From positions 1 through 64,000 of the forward strand of contig NZ_JVLH01000012.1 in the NCBI RefSeq assembly GCF_001070855.1: a stretch of DNA of 64,000 bases, written 5' to 3'. This document shows positions 35,032 to 43,523 of this stretch, one piece after another (position 1 is the first letter of the stretch; each line of letters opens with the position of its first letter). Origin of the DNA: Trueperella pyogenes. Its GTDB lineage: Bacteria > Actinomycetota > Actinomycetes > Actinomycetales > Actinomycetaceae. Below the pieces are notes generated by a model. The model was not told the origin of the DNA. It saw only the letters and a program-made list of their open reading frames with translations, and ran no database searches. A program made the position numbers and the translations under genes.

Positions 35032-35640
35032 ATGGCTAGGTATCAATTACAGCCTAACGAGGGGGTTGTGCTCCAAGAGACGGGCATCTGCTACGAGCCC
35101 AATAAGCTCTCCACCGCTTACACGGACGAACTAATTCTGACCAACCTCAATCTGATTCACGTCCGCAGGGGCGTCTTCATGGGGACGAAGGGCGTTCGTT
35201 ACATTCCCCTGAATCAGGTCAAGGTGATTGGCGGCAAGTGCCAAGCGCTTGTGGGGAAAGCGCGGAACGGACACGCTATCCTGCAGATTTACACGCAGCA
35301 GGGTATCGAGGAATTTGCGTTTCAGACCAAAGCAAAGAAGAACGCCGGCATTTGGGCGAACGAGATCAGCCGCTTGGTAACCGGCAGGGATTCTGCGAAT
35401 GCACTCGAAAGTCAGGATGCACCCGAATATGACTTCGAGGATACGGTCGTTGGCCAGCTTAGGGACGCTTTTGGCGAAGTCGGTGCTGCCTTCGGTTTCG
35501 GATTCGGCAAATCGGGCCAACAGCAGAAAAGCTCTGTCGAGCGTGTTTCGACAAAGTGCTCCGGTTGCCACGCCCCGATTACGGGCGTAAAGGGCAAGAC
35601 CGCTGTATGCAAGTATTGCGACACCGAGCAAGTGCTCTAA
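35032..35640 (+). CDS. Hypothetical protein with PH-like N-terminal part and C-terminal zinc ribbon
   Basis: 202 residues. The N-terminal 105 residues have the alternating beta pattern of a bacterial PH/GRAM-like domain (ELILTNLNLIHVRRGVF, RYIPLNQVKVIGG, EEFAFQTKAKKNAGIWANEI). A Gly/Phe-rich linker follows, then a zinc ribbon with two CxxC pairs (KCSGCHAPITG and AVCKYCDTEQVL, about 182-200). It lies 15 bases before the SPFH gene and is probably co-transcribed and functionally linked. No known function; a membrane-associated scaffold or client-binding role is only a guess. Confidence 0.7.
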   Translation: MARYQLQPNEGVVLQETGICYEPNKLSTAYTDELILTNLNLIHVRRGVFMGTKGVRYIPLNQVKVIGGKCQALVGKARNGHAILQIYTQQGIEEFAFQTKAKKNAGIWANEISRLVTGRDSANALESQDAPEYDFEDTVVGQLRDAFGEVGAAFGFGFGKSGQQQKSSVERVSTKCSGCHAPITGVKGKTAVCKYCDTEQVL

Positions 35641-35655
35641 GAAGGTGAGATTGAC

Positions 35656-36777
35656 ATGGGACTTATAAAAGCAGCGACTGATTCACTAGGTGGAACCCTT
35701 GCCGACCAATGGCTTGACCTGATAACCGCTGGCTATTTCGACGAGCACACCGTTGTCGCTCCGGGCGTTCTGAAGTCCACCAACAACGGACGCGGAAGCA
35801 ATCTCCTCGGCTCGCAAGGCGTGATCTCAAACGGTTCCAAGATTTTCGTACCAGAAAACACCGCGGCGTATATCTTCAGCCAGGGAGGCATCGAGACCGT
35901 AGTGTCCGAGCCCGGTCCATACGAATACCAAGACGGCGAATCCAGTATCTTCAGGGGCGGCAACTCGGATTCGCTCTTCCGGCAGCTGGGCGACCGATTC
36001 TCCCATGGCGGAATCAGCTCATCCGAAAAGCGCATAGCGTTTGTGAATCTTCGTGAGATTCGTGACATCAAATTCGGCACCAGAGGCCCGCAGGTCTACA
36101 ACGACCATTACTACGAATGCGACCTTGAGATATACGCCTATGGCGGATTCTCCGTTAAGGTCGTCGACGCCGATAAGTTCATTCGCAACTTCGTACCGGC
36201 GAACATCAGCAGCTACACATTCGACGACCCCAAAGCTCGTGGCCAGATGGTTTCCGAATTTCTGCAGTCGTTCATCGTTGCGCTAAATGGCATGTCGAGC
36301 ACATATCGAATCTCCCAGCTGCCGGCACAGGCGGTCGAGATTGCGAAGCGCATCTCTGAGGACACGTACAACGCGGGTTCATGGCCAGAGCGCTTCGGCA
36401 TGCAGATCACGAAGGTTGCAATCGAGAATATCGAGCTATCCGACCATTCTCGTCAGCTCGTCAACCAGTTCTCTTCCAACCGAATGAACGTGAGGGCTTA
36501 CGAGGATACCTCCGAGCGAGCTGGCAACATGGCCGCCCAGCAGAAAATTGCGCAAGGTATCCAGGACAATGGTCTTGGCGAAGGCGGTGGCATGCTATTC
36601 GGCATGAACATGGTGCAAGCCATCGGTCCCCAGGGGCAGCCCGCGAAATCCTCCGCTCACGAGATGTCTACGGAGGAGAAGATTGAGATGTTGAAGAAGC
36701 TGAAGGAACTTGTTGATATGGGCATCCTGACCCAAGATGAGTTCGACCTTAAGAAGAAGGAGCTCCTCGGTCTGTAG
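35656..36777 (+). CDS. SPFH-domain protein with SHOCT tail (YdjI/virion-core-like)
   Basis: 373 residues. The body resembles the SPFH-fold family annotated as virion core protein-like (YdjI): FDEHTVVAPGVLKS, GSKIFVPENTAAYIFSQGGIETVVSEPGPYEYQ, then RFGMQITKVAIENIELSD. The last 35 residues form a SHOCT motif (EEKIEMLKKLKELVDMGILT, DEFDLKKKELL). Homologues usually neighbour zinc-ribbon proteins as here. SPFH proteins oligomerise on membranes; the role of this pair is unknown. RBS AGGTGAG, ATG 35656. Confidence 0.82.
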   Translation: MGLIKAATDSLGGTLADQWLDLITAGYFDEHTVVAPGVLKSTNNGRGSNLLGSQGVISNGSKIFVPENTAAYIFSQGGIETVVSEPGPYEYQDGESSIFRGGNSDSLFRQLGDRFSHGGISSSEKRIAFVNLREIRDIKFGTRGPQVYNDHYYECDLEIYAYGGFSVKVVDADKFIRNFVPANISSYTFDDPKARGQMVSEFLQSFIVALNGMSSTYRISQLPAQAVEIAKRISEDTYNAGSWPERFGMQITKVAIENIELSDHSRQLVNQFSSNRMNVRAYEDTSERAGNMAAQQKIAQGIQDNGLGEGGGMLFGMNMVQAIGPQGQPAKSSAHEMSTEEKIEMLKKLKELVDMGILTQDEFDLKKKELLGL

Positions 36778-36804
36778 CGCTCGAGTCAAGAGGAACCTGT
36801 ACTC

Positions 36805-36834
36805 CGGAGCCGTTACGAACATGTAGCGGCTCCG
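36805..36834 (+). terminator. Terminator after the SPFH gene
   Basis: An 8-bp stem CGGAGCCG (36805-36812) with CGGCTCCG (36827-36834), 14-base loop, 27 bases past the SPFH stop, followed by TATTATG. Moderately convincing. Confidence 0.6.
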
Positions 36835-36900
36835 TATTATGTGAGTGTTTCGAATTAATCTGCGCCGTCCAGTCACGGGGACTGCTGACATGCATTTGGT

Positions 36901-36925
36901 GGCTCTTCAGAGTTGAGTGTGGGTG
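36901..36925. repeat. Insertion-sequence end, 25-bp copy 1
   Basis: A 25-base sequence starting GGCTCTTCAGAGTTG is identical to 37161-37185. The GGCTCTT start is typical of ISL3-family terminal repeats. The sequences after the two copies differ, so only the end repeat is shared. Confidence 0.6.
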
Positions 36926-36961
36926 GAGGCATCTAGACCTCCTGCGATGAGGAGCATTCGG

Positions 36962-37160
36962 GGCTCTTCATAATTGGGGGTGTAGTTGGGGTCTGAATCC
37001 TCCTGTTTCGAGGAGTGCTCGGGTGATGTAGTTGGTGAGGTTTCGGAATCCGAGTGCGGAGCCGCGTGGGTGTTCGAAGCGGCCGTTGATGGCTTCGGTG
37101 GGACCGCCTGTGGTGTGGGGGTGGTCGATGTAGGCCAGGATTGGCCTGGTCTGGTTTTGT
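36962..37160 (-). mobile_element. ISL3-family insertion sequence remnant with transposase C-terminus
   Basis: The minus strand encodes about 64 residues of an ISL3 transposase C-terminus: AYIDHPHTTGGPTEAINGRF, GFRNLTNYITRALLETGGFR, ending at TGA 36968-36970. The stop lies inside the element end GGCTCTTCA (36962-36970), as in ISL3 elements. The 5' part of the transposase is missing; the fragment is cut at 37161 by another element end of the same kind. Not functional. Confidence 0.8.
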
Positions 37161-37185
37161 GGCTCTTCAGAGTTGAGTGTGGGTG
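37161..37185. repeat. Insertion-sequence end, 25-bp copy 2
   Basis: Identical to 36901-36925 and in the same orientation. It joins the transposase remnant on its left to the truncated membrane-protein pseudogene on its right, supplying that pseudogene's stop codon (TGA on the minus strand at 37167-37169). Confidence 0.6.
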
Positions 37186-37720
37186 ACCGGGTGTTGGTCG
37201 GGGGTTGCGGGGGTGGCATCGTCGACCTTGCGTAGGTGCATGTAAAGCTTGTAGGACGAGGCCGGGGCAGCGATGGGGAACAGCTGCATGGGAATGTGGA
37301 GCCTCGTCCTCTTCGGGTTACTAAGGCCCTGGTTGCGGGCGCGAAGCCCGGCGGTGATGCCGTAGCACGACGAGATGAGGAGGCATAGGTAAGCCAGGCC
37401 CACCTGCATGTAGATCAAGCGCATTATCTTGAAGAAATCATGAAGGGAAATGAATAAGTAGGCCAGGCATATGTGTACTTAAGCAGGGGGAAGTTGAACG
37501 GGACCAGAACGATTTTGAGCAGCAGGCTCCGCAATGCCAGCACACGCGGGCTCTCGTCACGGCACAACTAGAAGAGGGAGATGAGATTTGCCGATGCGGC
37601 AACCGCAAACAAGGCGAGCCGCATGTTCCAGGTCAATTCGAATCCAATGCGGTAGCACTGGTCGCTATGCGCGGCTATGACGAGGAGGACGGGAGCTGCG
37701 ACGCGGATAATCTTGGACAC
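37186..37720 (-). pseudogene. Broken paralogue of the small membrane protein family
   Basis: Minus-strand sequence from GTG 37720 reads MSKIIRVAAPVLLVIAA, matching the N-terminus MSTIARVTAPILLILAA of the intact gene at 37797-38333. Codon 51 is TAG (37568-37570) where the paralogue has Trp (LASILWLQR), a second in-frame stop TAA is at 37424-37426, and the rest (LAYLCLLISSCYGITAGLRA) continues in another frame, so there is at least one frameshift. The 3' end has been replaced by an insertion-sequence end at 37161-37185. Clearly inactive. Confidence 0.8.
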
Positions 37721-37796
37721 GTGGCGGCTACTTTCTATCGTCGTCTCGCTTGTCCCGTGAATACATCATCGCGGCCGTGGGTGGGGTGTTGGATGT

Positions 37797-38333
37797 TTAG
37801 GAGTCCGAGGCGAGCTTCTGTGCCCTATGTAGGACTATGTAGAGCCAGATGCTGGAGATGAGATCGGCAAACGGCAAGCAGTGCATCGAGATGTACCTGT
37901 GTTGTGAGGAGGGGCTGAGGAGGCCCTCCGTGTGGGCGCGATGCGCCGCGGCTATACCGTACTGCGAACTCGTCAGCAGGAGTGCGTACATGCCGCATAT
38001 GAGTGTGAATAGGTAGGCGAGGGCTAGCACGAGATATGAGGGGGCCAAGAAGCCTGCAGCAAGGAATGCTGTGAAGGGGAGGAAGCCGATGTTGAGGGGG
38101 AGGATACAGAGCTTGAGGAGTAGTCCCTGCAGTGCGAGCGAGCGTGCGCTGGTGTCGCGCTGAAGCCATAGGATGCTCGCGAGGTTCAGTAGGCCGGCGG
38201 CCAGGACTGCGATGATCCAGACGGCGTCGTTGGTGTCGGCGATGCTGTGCGGGAAGATGAGCTGGGCGCCGCCGCCGATGTATGCCGCGAGAATCAAAAG
38301 GATGGGTGCGGTGACACGCGCGATGGTGGACAT
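37797..38333 (-). CDS. Small multi-pass membrane protein, family member A
   Basis: 178 residues with four to five hydrophobic spans (about 8-30, 38-58, 72-95, 98-122 and 150-168). Paralogous to the genes at 37186 (broken) and 39401: shared features are the N-terminal APILLI-type span, a DxxARSLALQGLLLKL segment, the SSQYGIAAAHRAxxxGLL stretch and the ISMHCLPFADLISSIWLY end. No known domain name that I can give with confidence. ATG 38333 is preceded by GAGGGG on the minus strand. Confidence 0.72.
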   Translation of the reverse strand: MSTIARVTAPILLILAAYIGGGAQLIFPHSIADTNDAVWIIAVLAAGLLNLASILWLQRDTSARSLALQGLLLKLCILPLNIGFLPFTAFLAAGFLAPSYLVLALAYLFTLICGMYALLLTSSQYGIAAAHRAHTEGLLSPSSQHRYISMHCLPFADLISSIWLYIVLHRAQKLASDS

Positions 38334-38488
38334 GTGTACCCCTCACTCTGTTTGAAAGTTTGCAATAGTCGTGACTATGTTACCCACTCTCCCTGGGGGC
38401 CGTGAGTGAGGGGAGGGGGTTGCAGCACCTCCCGTGGAGTGGGGTTCGTGGTAGTAAACCGGCAACCCCGAATCAAGGAGGATGACAC

Positions 38489-38581
38489 GTGGATCTGCTC
38501 GAATACATGCGCCCGAAAACGCATGATCCAAGCGGAGTGGGAGCGTGCCTTCAGATTTTGTGTGCGGTGATCGCGAACTGA
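38489..38581 (+). pseudogene. Possible 5' stub of a lost plus-strand gene
   Basis: A strong ribosome site AAGGAGG (38475-38481) precedes GTG 38489 and the 30-codon frame MDLLEYMRPKTHDPSGVGAC and so on, ending at 38579-38581 inside the 3' end of the opposite-strand methyltransferase gene. The good start signals with an immediate stop suggest a truncated gene, but a real short peptide cannot be excluded. Confidence 0.3.
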
Positions 38582-39396
38582 AGGGGCAGGCGTTCAGGGT
38601 GCTCACGAAGATGCCACCCGCCAGTGGAATCTTGTTCCATAAGTTCGGGCCACGGGCACCATGCAGCACGCGGAGCCTCTTCAAGCTCATCGATCACCAA
38701 GCCCGCGTTGATAAGGGCCGTGACGATCTGGCCGAGGGAATGATTCCACTGGTGGTTCGTTGTGTGAGTAATCCGCGGCGCACCCGGGGAATCCACGTAG
38801 CTTGAATCGTCATCCCACGTCATCGGAGCGTCCTGCTCGAAGTAGGGCTGCTCAATCTTCAAACCATCGGAAATATCCTCCCCAATTGTCATGAACATCG
38901 GGTGGTCATCGCGGATGAAGAAAGTACCGCCCGATTTGAGGAGAGAAGCAACGACCCGCGCCCACTGGGCGATATCGGGCAGCCAGCACAGAACACCGAT
39001 CGAGGTGTAAACCAAGTCGAAATCTCCGGACACTGCTTCGCGAGCGTCGTACACGTTCGTGTGAACGAACTCGACGTTAGCGCCCGCGCGCTGGGCGATG
39101 CTGCGCGCGTAGGCAAGTGAGGCCTCGGAAAGATCAAGGCCAATGACGCGCGAGGCCCCGCGGCGAGCAAACCCGATCGTGTCGGTTCCGACATGGCATT
39201 GCAGGTGGATGACCTCTTTGTCAGTGAGATCGCCGAATCTTTCGATATCTTGGGCCAGTTCGGCGCTAATGGCTGTTGGGTCCTCGAGAAGGCGCTGGTA
39301 GTCGCAGTAGTTGCCAGCCATGTGCAGCTCGGCGCGGTCGTCCCAGTTGCGTTCGTTATCGGAAAACCATTGCGCTCGTCTGCTTGTTTCAGTCAT
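38551..39396 (-). CDS. Class I SAM-dependent methyltransferase
   Basis: 281 residues. SAM-binding motif I VIHLQCHVGTDTIGFARRGA (about 63-82), acidic end of strand 2 in VIGLDLSEASL, DxxDLVYTSIGVLCWLPD and the SGGTFFIRDDHP segment. The fold is of the Methyltransf_11/25 small-molecule type; the substrate cannot be read. It starts four bases after the membrane-protein gene at 39401 ends, so the two form an operon. Confidence 0.85.
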   Translation of the reverse strand: MTETSRRAQWFSDNERNWDDRAELHMAGNYCDYQRLLEDPTAISAELAQDIERFGDLTDKEVIHLQCHVGTDTIGFARRGASRVIGLDLSEASLAYARSIAQRAGANVEFVHTNVYDAREAVSGDFDLVYTSIGVLCWLPDIAQWARVVASLLKSGGTFFIRDDHPMFMTIGEDISDGLKIEQPYFEQDAPMTWDDDSSYVDSPGAPRITHTTNHQWNHSLGQIVTALINAGLVIDELEEAPRAAWCPWPELMEQDSTGGWHLREHPERLPLQFAITAHKI

Positions 39397-39400
39397 TTCG

Positions 39401-39979
39401 TCATTGTACGTCGGTGGGATTTTGGGGCGGGGCGGCTGCCGAGGCCTCGGCGCTGGCTATACGTGCCATGGTCGCCCTGCGTAGCTGCAGGTACAGGACA
39501 GCAGTGGAGATGAGGTCCGCGACGGCGAAGAAGTGTAGTGCTATGTGGATCGTCGCGAAGGAACCGGGGAGTAGCCCGCGTTTTGCCGCGCGAATCGAGG
39601 CCGCGAAACCGTAGGAGGACGTCGCGAGCATCAGGAGGTAGGACATTGCGAGCAAGGGAACCACGACGAAAGGCGCTGCAAGAAAAAGCCCGGGGATGAC
39701 AAACATGATCGTCGCGATGCCTGTCGCGTAGAGGAATATCAGTGTGTAGAAGGGGATCATGCTGAGTTTGAGGACCAGATCCCAAAACGTAAGTCTGCGT
39801 GGGCTGCCTTCTGCACGATCGAAGCATGCACAGAGGATATTTGCGATCCCTGCAATCAGAAGGAGAGTGCCCCAGGTCGGCCAGTCTGTTCCCCAGCCGA
39901 AGACGTCATAAAAGGGCCCGCCACTGTAGACCGCTGCGATGAAAAGGAGCGGCATGGCGGTGCGCACGACTTTGTACAC
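39401..39979 (-). CDS. Small multi-pass membrane protein, family member B
   Basis: 192 residues, five hydrophobic spans, a paralogue of 37797-38333: FWDLVLKLSMIPFYTLIFL corresponds to LQGLLLKLCILPLNIGFLP, SSYGFAASIRAAKRGLLPGS to SSQYGIAAAHRAHTEGLLSP, and IALHFFAVADLISTAVLYLQLRRA to ISMHCLPFADLISSIWLYIVLHRA. GTG 39979 with AAGG upstream. Co-transcribed with the methyltransferase. Function unknown. Confidence 0.75.
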   Translation of the reverse strand: MYKVVRTAMPLLFIAAVYSGGPFYDVFGWGTDWPTWGTLLLIAGIANILCACFDRAEGSPRRLTFWDLVLKLSMIPFYTLIFLYATGIATIMFVIPGLFLAAPFVVVPLLAMSYLLMLATSSYGFAASIRAAKRGLLPGSFATIHIALHFFAVADLISTAVLYLQLRRATMARIASAEASAAAPPQNPTDVQ

Positions 39980-40024
39980 GGCGAGCCTTCTTTCTGGTGA
40001 AAACTTGCACTACTGGCGAGGATA

Positions 40025-41059
40025 TCACCGTGAAAAGTGCGCCTCCACAATCCCGTCGAGTTGTGCCCGGATCTCCTCAAAAGGCCTGTTGAGATCGAGT
40101 GTCCTCACAGTTATCGCATTCCCGCTCATCTGGTACACGCCATCGGGGTAGACCTCTTCATCGGTCTTCGCGTACAAGAGCATTCCTGACACCCTGTGTG
40201 CTTCGCTGCTATACGCTGCCTCCATATTCTTCACATACGTGAAGATCTGATAGAGGTTCCCCGAATGCAGGCTCCGCGTGCCAAACCGCTCCTGCGTGGC
40301 GTGTGCATAGTACTTCGCGTCAATAATGAGCACCGTGTCCCCGCGCCTCAGAGTCACATCGGATCGCATCGTCGGAAGCATGTCATCGAAACCATCATCA
40401 AGCGCCCACGCAATATGCGGCGCACTCGCCTGAATCTCTGGATGCTCCTGGCGGTAGTACTCCAAAATGAACTTCTCGTACAAGCGGCACATGTTCTGCT
40501 CGTCCAAAAACTCCGCAAGCCGAGCCTCTCCGCCTTCATTGGTGTGCAAAAGCCCCGAGTAAATCAGCCAACAGACGTTGATGAGCATGCGATAGGTCTG
40601 ATTATTGCGATCAAAACGCATACCCCAGTTGACCGCACCGAGTTCGATATCCGAAACCTCCGCGAAGAAGGGGAGGAGCCTGCGTAATTCTTTCTTCCGA
40701 GGCCTCGAGATCCTTGACCGCAGCAAGGCCATGCATGTCGCCTTGATGATCTGGTTCATCTGTGTGTCGAGCGAAAACTCGTCGTAACTGCACACCAACT
40801 GCCGGCGCAGAATTGAGCGTGTCTTGAGAGATTCCGTAACCTCGATTTTTCCGCGCAGAGACGACAGTGGCTCTGTAACGTCGACATAGGAGCGCCCGAG
40901 GCCTCGCTTGAGTTGGGAGCGCACGCCGCGGATCAGGATCTCAGCCAAGAGCTCCGCAGTGGAAGCAAATTCCTCGGTCGCTATATCGCGGTACCCCTGC
41001 TGGCGTAGCACCTGGAAGGCGTACGCAAGCATGTAATAGGTGTTACGAATCGGAATCAT
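40025..41059 (-). CDS. mcrC: McrC-type nuclease subunit of a McrBC restriction system
   Basis: 344 residues. McrC family: N-terminal IRNTYYMLAYAFQVLRQQGY and GRSYVDVTEPLSSLRGKIEV, followed by a C-terminal PD-(D/E)xK nuclease domain with SDVTLRRGDTVLIIDAKYY (Asp and the D-A-K catalytic pair, about residues 229-246). It cuts DNA carrying modified cytosines when driven by GTP-dependent McrB. The start overlaps the mcrB stop by four bases, so the subunits are translated together. Confidence 0.92.
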   Translation of the reverse strand: MIPIRNTYYMLAYAFQVLRQQGYRDIATEEFASTAELLAEILIRGVRSQLKRGLGRSYVDVTEPLSSLRGKIEVTESLKTRSILRRQLVCSYDEFSLDTQMNQIIKATCMALLRSRISRPRKKELRRLLPFFAEVSDIELGAVNWGMRFDRNNQTYRMLINVCWLIYSGLLHTNEGGEARLAEFLDEQNMCRLYEKFILEYYRQEHPEIQASAPHIAWALDDGFDDMLPTMRSDVTLRRGDTVLIIDAKYYAHATQERFGTRSLHSGNLYQIFTYVKNMEAAYSSEAHRVSGMLLYAKTDEEVYPDGVYQMSGNAITVRTLDLNRPFEEIRAQLDGIVEAHFSR

Positions 41060-43233
41060 TGGATCGAGCGACGAAGTGCCTCGGACCAGAGGCGGACCTT
41101 TTCCTGGTCATCAAACCAGTACTCGCCAAGCATGGGAATGAGCTCATATTCAACGATAGCTGAAAGGCTGGCGTGATCGACTGTTCCTCCGACGAATCCA
41201 CAGAAGTAGCTGTGCCCGATCATGAAGCCTTCACCAAGAGACTCGTCGCTCGCGATCTCTGTGTTCAACCTGGCCACGCACGAGACCAAATTGTTGAATG
41301 CGGGACTGCCGACGGCCTCGCGATAGCGCGTGAAACCGCTGGATGAAAAGCCTGGTGAAAGAGTGAAGAACGCAAAGCGGCGACGCAGCGCATAATCCAA
41401 TAAGGCAAGCGAGCGATCCGCTGTGTTCATCAAGCCAATCAGGTACACATTGCTTGGCACGCAGAAACGCTCGCGCGAATAGAGCAGCTGGAGTTTGTTC
41501 TTCTCACCGCGCTTATCGTTCTCGATGAGCATGAAGAGCTCGCCGAAAATCTTTGAAAGATTTCCACGGTTGATCTCGTCAATGATGAAGAAATAGTCGC
41601 GCTCATTGTCGTCGGCTGCCTTCTTGCAGAAGCTGTAGAACGCGCCTTTGGAAAGCTCGAAACCGTCCGCGCAGGGGCGGTATCCCTCGATGAAGTCTTC
41701 GTAGGAGTAGCTTTGGTGGAATTGCACCATCATGACGCGTTCGGCGTCTTTCATGCCCATCATCGAATACGCGAGTCGTTTTGCTGCGAAGGTCTTGCCG
41801 ACACCGGGTGCACCTTGCAAAATGACGTTCTTCTTCGCGCGAAGTAGACCGGTGAGAGTGTCATATTGCTGTTCGGACATGAAAACTTCCGAAAGGAAAT
41901 CTTCCCTGTAATATGCGGGGTATTCGATCGCGGGTTGATCATCAATGACCTCATCAGCCTCGACCTCGAAAAGAGTCTCAATGGCTGCGACAAGCGTGGT
42001 GTCATCCGTGATGTCAGTCAGTGTTTTCAACGGAAGTATGCGATCAATTGCCCACTCGCCCTTGTGTGTCCACTCAACGCTGCGGAGGTTGGGGAAGTGT
42101 CCCTGGGCCTCGTCGTATTCGTAGTCTCCGGTGACGAGGCCGCGTCCGAGGATCTTCCCTCGACCTCCCTTTACGAAAACGATGTCACCGGGCTTGAGAT
42201 CGTTGGCGAACTGCCAGAGCGCGTAGGCGTCGTTGCGAGGGTTGGTCGTTCCTCTGTTTGAGTTGACCAAGGCAAGGTGGATCTCTTCTTTGCTTGCGTA
42301 CGCGGAAAGTTCGCCAGCTTCTTCCCAGGCAAGTCCCATCACTCCCTGGCTGTAGAAGTCCTCCCACATGCACGCGCCCTTGCCTGGCGCGTAGAGCCAG
42401 TAGTGAGTCGTTTCAACATCAGCGTCGCCGAGTGAGTTTTCGATGGGCTCGACGTCCTGAAGTGTCTTTTGTTCTTTGCGCTCTGAATTCACTCTTTTTG
42501 CGTCAGTAAATGCTGCATGGGCGATCTCGGGGAATGAAGTGAATGGGTGTTTTGTACTTTCACATGTGGAGGCAACTAGATCGCGGATTTTTAGGTATGC
42601 AGCACCTGTAATTGGTTCTTTTTCTTTCTCGGGAGGAACAAGGTTCGCAACCTCTGTTCCACAGGCTACTTGGGAGTGCAGAAACCAACGGTTACGGCTG
42701 TCCAGATTGATGAAGAACCGTGGTCGGTTCCAATACAGGCCTGTCGTGAGTTTCTGTCCTAATCCACGCTGGCCCAGTGTCGCGTCAAAAGCGACCGTAA
42801 AATCAGCCCGCTTATCCGGAGAGTCGTTGTCGGCCAGCGCGATCCCGGCTTTAAAGACGCGCCAGAGGTTTTCGATATCCTGCGTGCGAGTTTCGCTGTC
42901 GAAGGCATTGAATGTTGCCGCGAGGTTGTTAATCCCGGGGGCTCCGTTGAAAGTGACCGGTCGCGTCGCATTGATGCCGAATTCCTGTGTCAATGCGTCA
43001 ATAATCGCTGCGCGTTTTGCGTTGGTGATCCCTCGTGTAAAGAGGCCGAACACAGTGAATGGATCGATGTCCTCGGGAGTACTCGTGCGGTCGATTGTTG
43101 GCAAGGGAATCCCTGCTTGGGCATAGGCACTCGACAAGTGCTTGAGTAGTGCTCGCCGATCGTTTGCGTATTCGAGCAGGGTATCGGCGAGCTCCTCGTA
43201 GAACTCAACCCAAGCGAATTGACCCATGTCCAT
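41056..43233 (-). CDS. mcrB: McrB-type AAA+ GTPase subunit with EVE/PUA-like region
   Basis: 725 residues from ATG 43233 (AAGGAAGG upstream; longer frames add 46 unlikely residues). N-terminal about 1-260: an uncharacterised region (FGLFTRGITNAKRAA, WNRPRFFINLDSRNRW). About 275-400: an EVE/PUA-like segment (YWLYAPGKGACMWEDFYSQG, NDLKPGDIVFVKGGRGKILG), a likely reader of modified bases. About 455-710: McrB AAA+ domain with Walker A GAPGVGKTF, Walker B FFIIDEINRGNLSKIFGE and sensor LIGLMNTADRSLALLDYALR. McrB binds target DNA, hydrolyses GTP and activates McrC. Confidence 0.92.
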   Translation of the reverse strand: MDMGQFAWVEFYEELADTLLEYANDRRALLKHLSSAYAQAGIPLPTIDRTSTPEDIDPFTVFGLFTRGITNAKRAAIIDALTQEFGINATRPVTFNGAPGINNLAATFNAFDSETRTQDIENLWRVFKAGIALADNDSPDKRADFTVAFDATLGQRGLGQKLTTGLYWNRPRFFINLDSRNRWFLHSQVACGTEVANLVPPEKEKEPITGAAYLKIRDLVASTCESTKHPFTSFPEIAHAAFTDAKRVNSERKEQKTLQDVEPIENSLGDADVETTHYWLYAPGKGACMWEDFYSQGVMGLAWEEAGELSAYASKEEIHLALVNSNRGTTNPRNDAYALWQFANDLKPGDIVFVKGGRGKILGRGLVTGDYEYDEAQGHFPNLRSVEWTHKGEWAIDRILPLKTLTDITDDTTLVAAIETLFEVEADEVIDDQPAIEYPAYYREDFLSEVFMSEQQYDTLTGLLRAKKNVILQGAPGVGKTFAAKRLAYSMMGMKDAERVMMVQFHQSYSYEDFIEGYRPCADGFELSKGAFYSFCKKAADDNERDYFFIIDEINRGNLSKIFGELFMLIENDKRGEKNKLQLLYSRERFCVPSNVYLIGLMNTADRSLALLDYALRRRFAFFTLSPGFSSSGFTRYREAVGSPAFNNLVSCVARLNTEIASDESLGEGFMIGHSYFCGFVGGTVDHASLSAIVEYELIPMLGEYWFDDQEKVRLWSEALRRSIQ

Positions 43234-43479
43234 AGCGGCCTTCCTTGAACGCGCTTGTAAACCTGGGTCTAATGCTAGTTTGTGTTCTTCTCCAATTGGT
43301 GAATTTTTATGTACGTAGCTCGGAAAATGGTCCAGCCTTCTGCATATACGTACGATCTCGCGAGCGACCAACGTGTCTGTCTCGAGTTTGAGTATCGAAC
43401 TTTCCTAAGTGCCGCTCGCCCGTAAGGAGTAGCCGTTCAACGTATAGCCATATGCGTGATTTGGAGGGTGAGGCTATAC

Positions 43480-43492
43480 TGAACACTGTTCA
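43480..43492. promoter_or_regulatory. TetR-type operator TGAACACTGTTCA
   Basis: A perfect inverted repeat around a central C, immediately downstream of a TATACT box (43475-43480) and 31 bases upstream of the TetR-family start at 43524. Position and symmetry suit autoregulation by that TetR protein. Confidence 0.6.
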
Positions 43493-43523
43493 TTATAGAG
43501 TGAAACGGGAGAGGAGGAGTTTC

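Noticed and set aside
36986-37186. Plus-strand open frame opposite the transposase remnant
   Set aside because: The minus strand carries clear transposase residues; the plus frame is only its shadow.
38535-38543. GAGTGGGAG echo of the guaA 3' end as an attachment site
   Set aside because: Only nine matching bases and no further similarity; too short to call.
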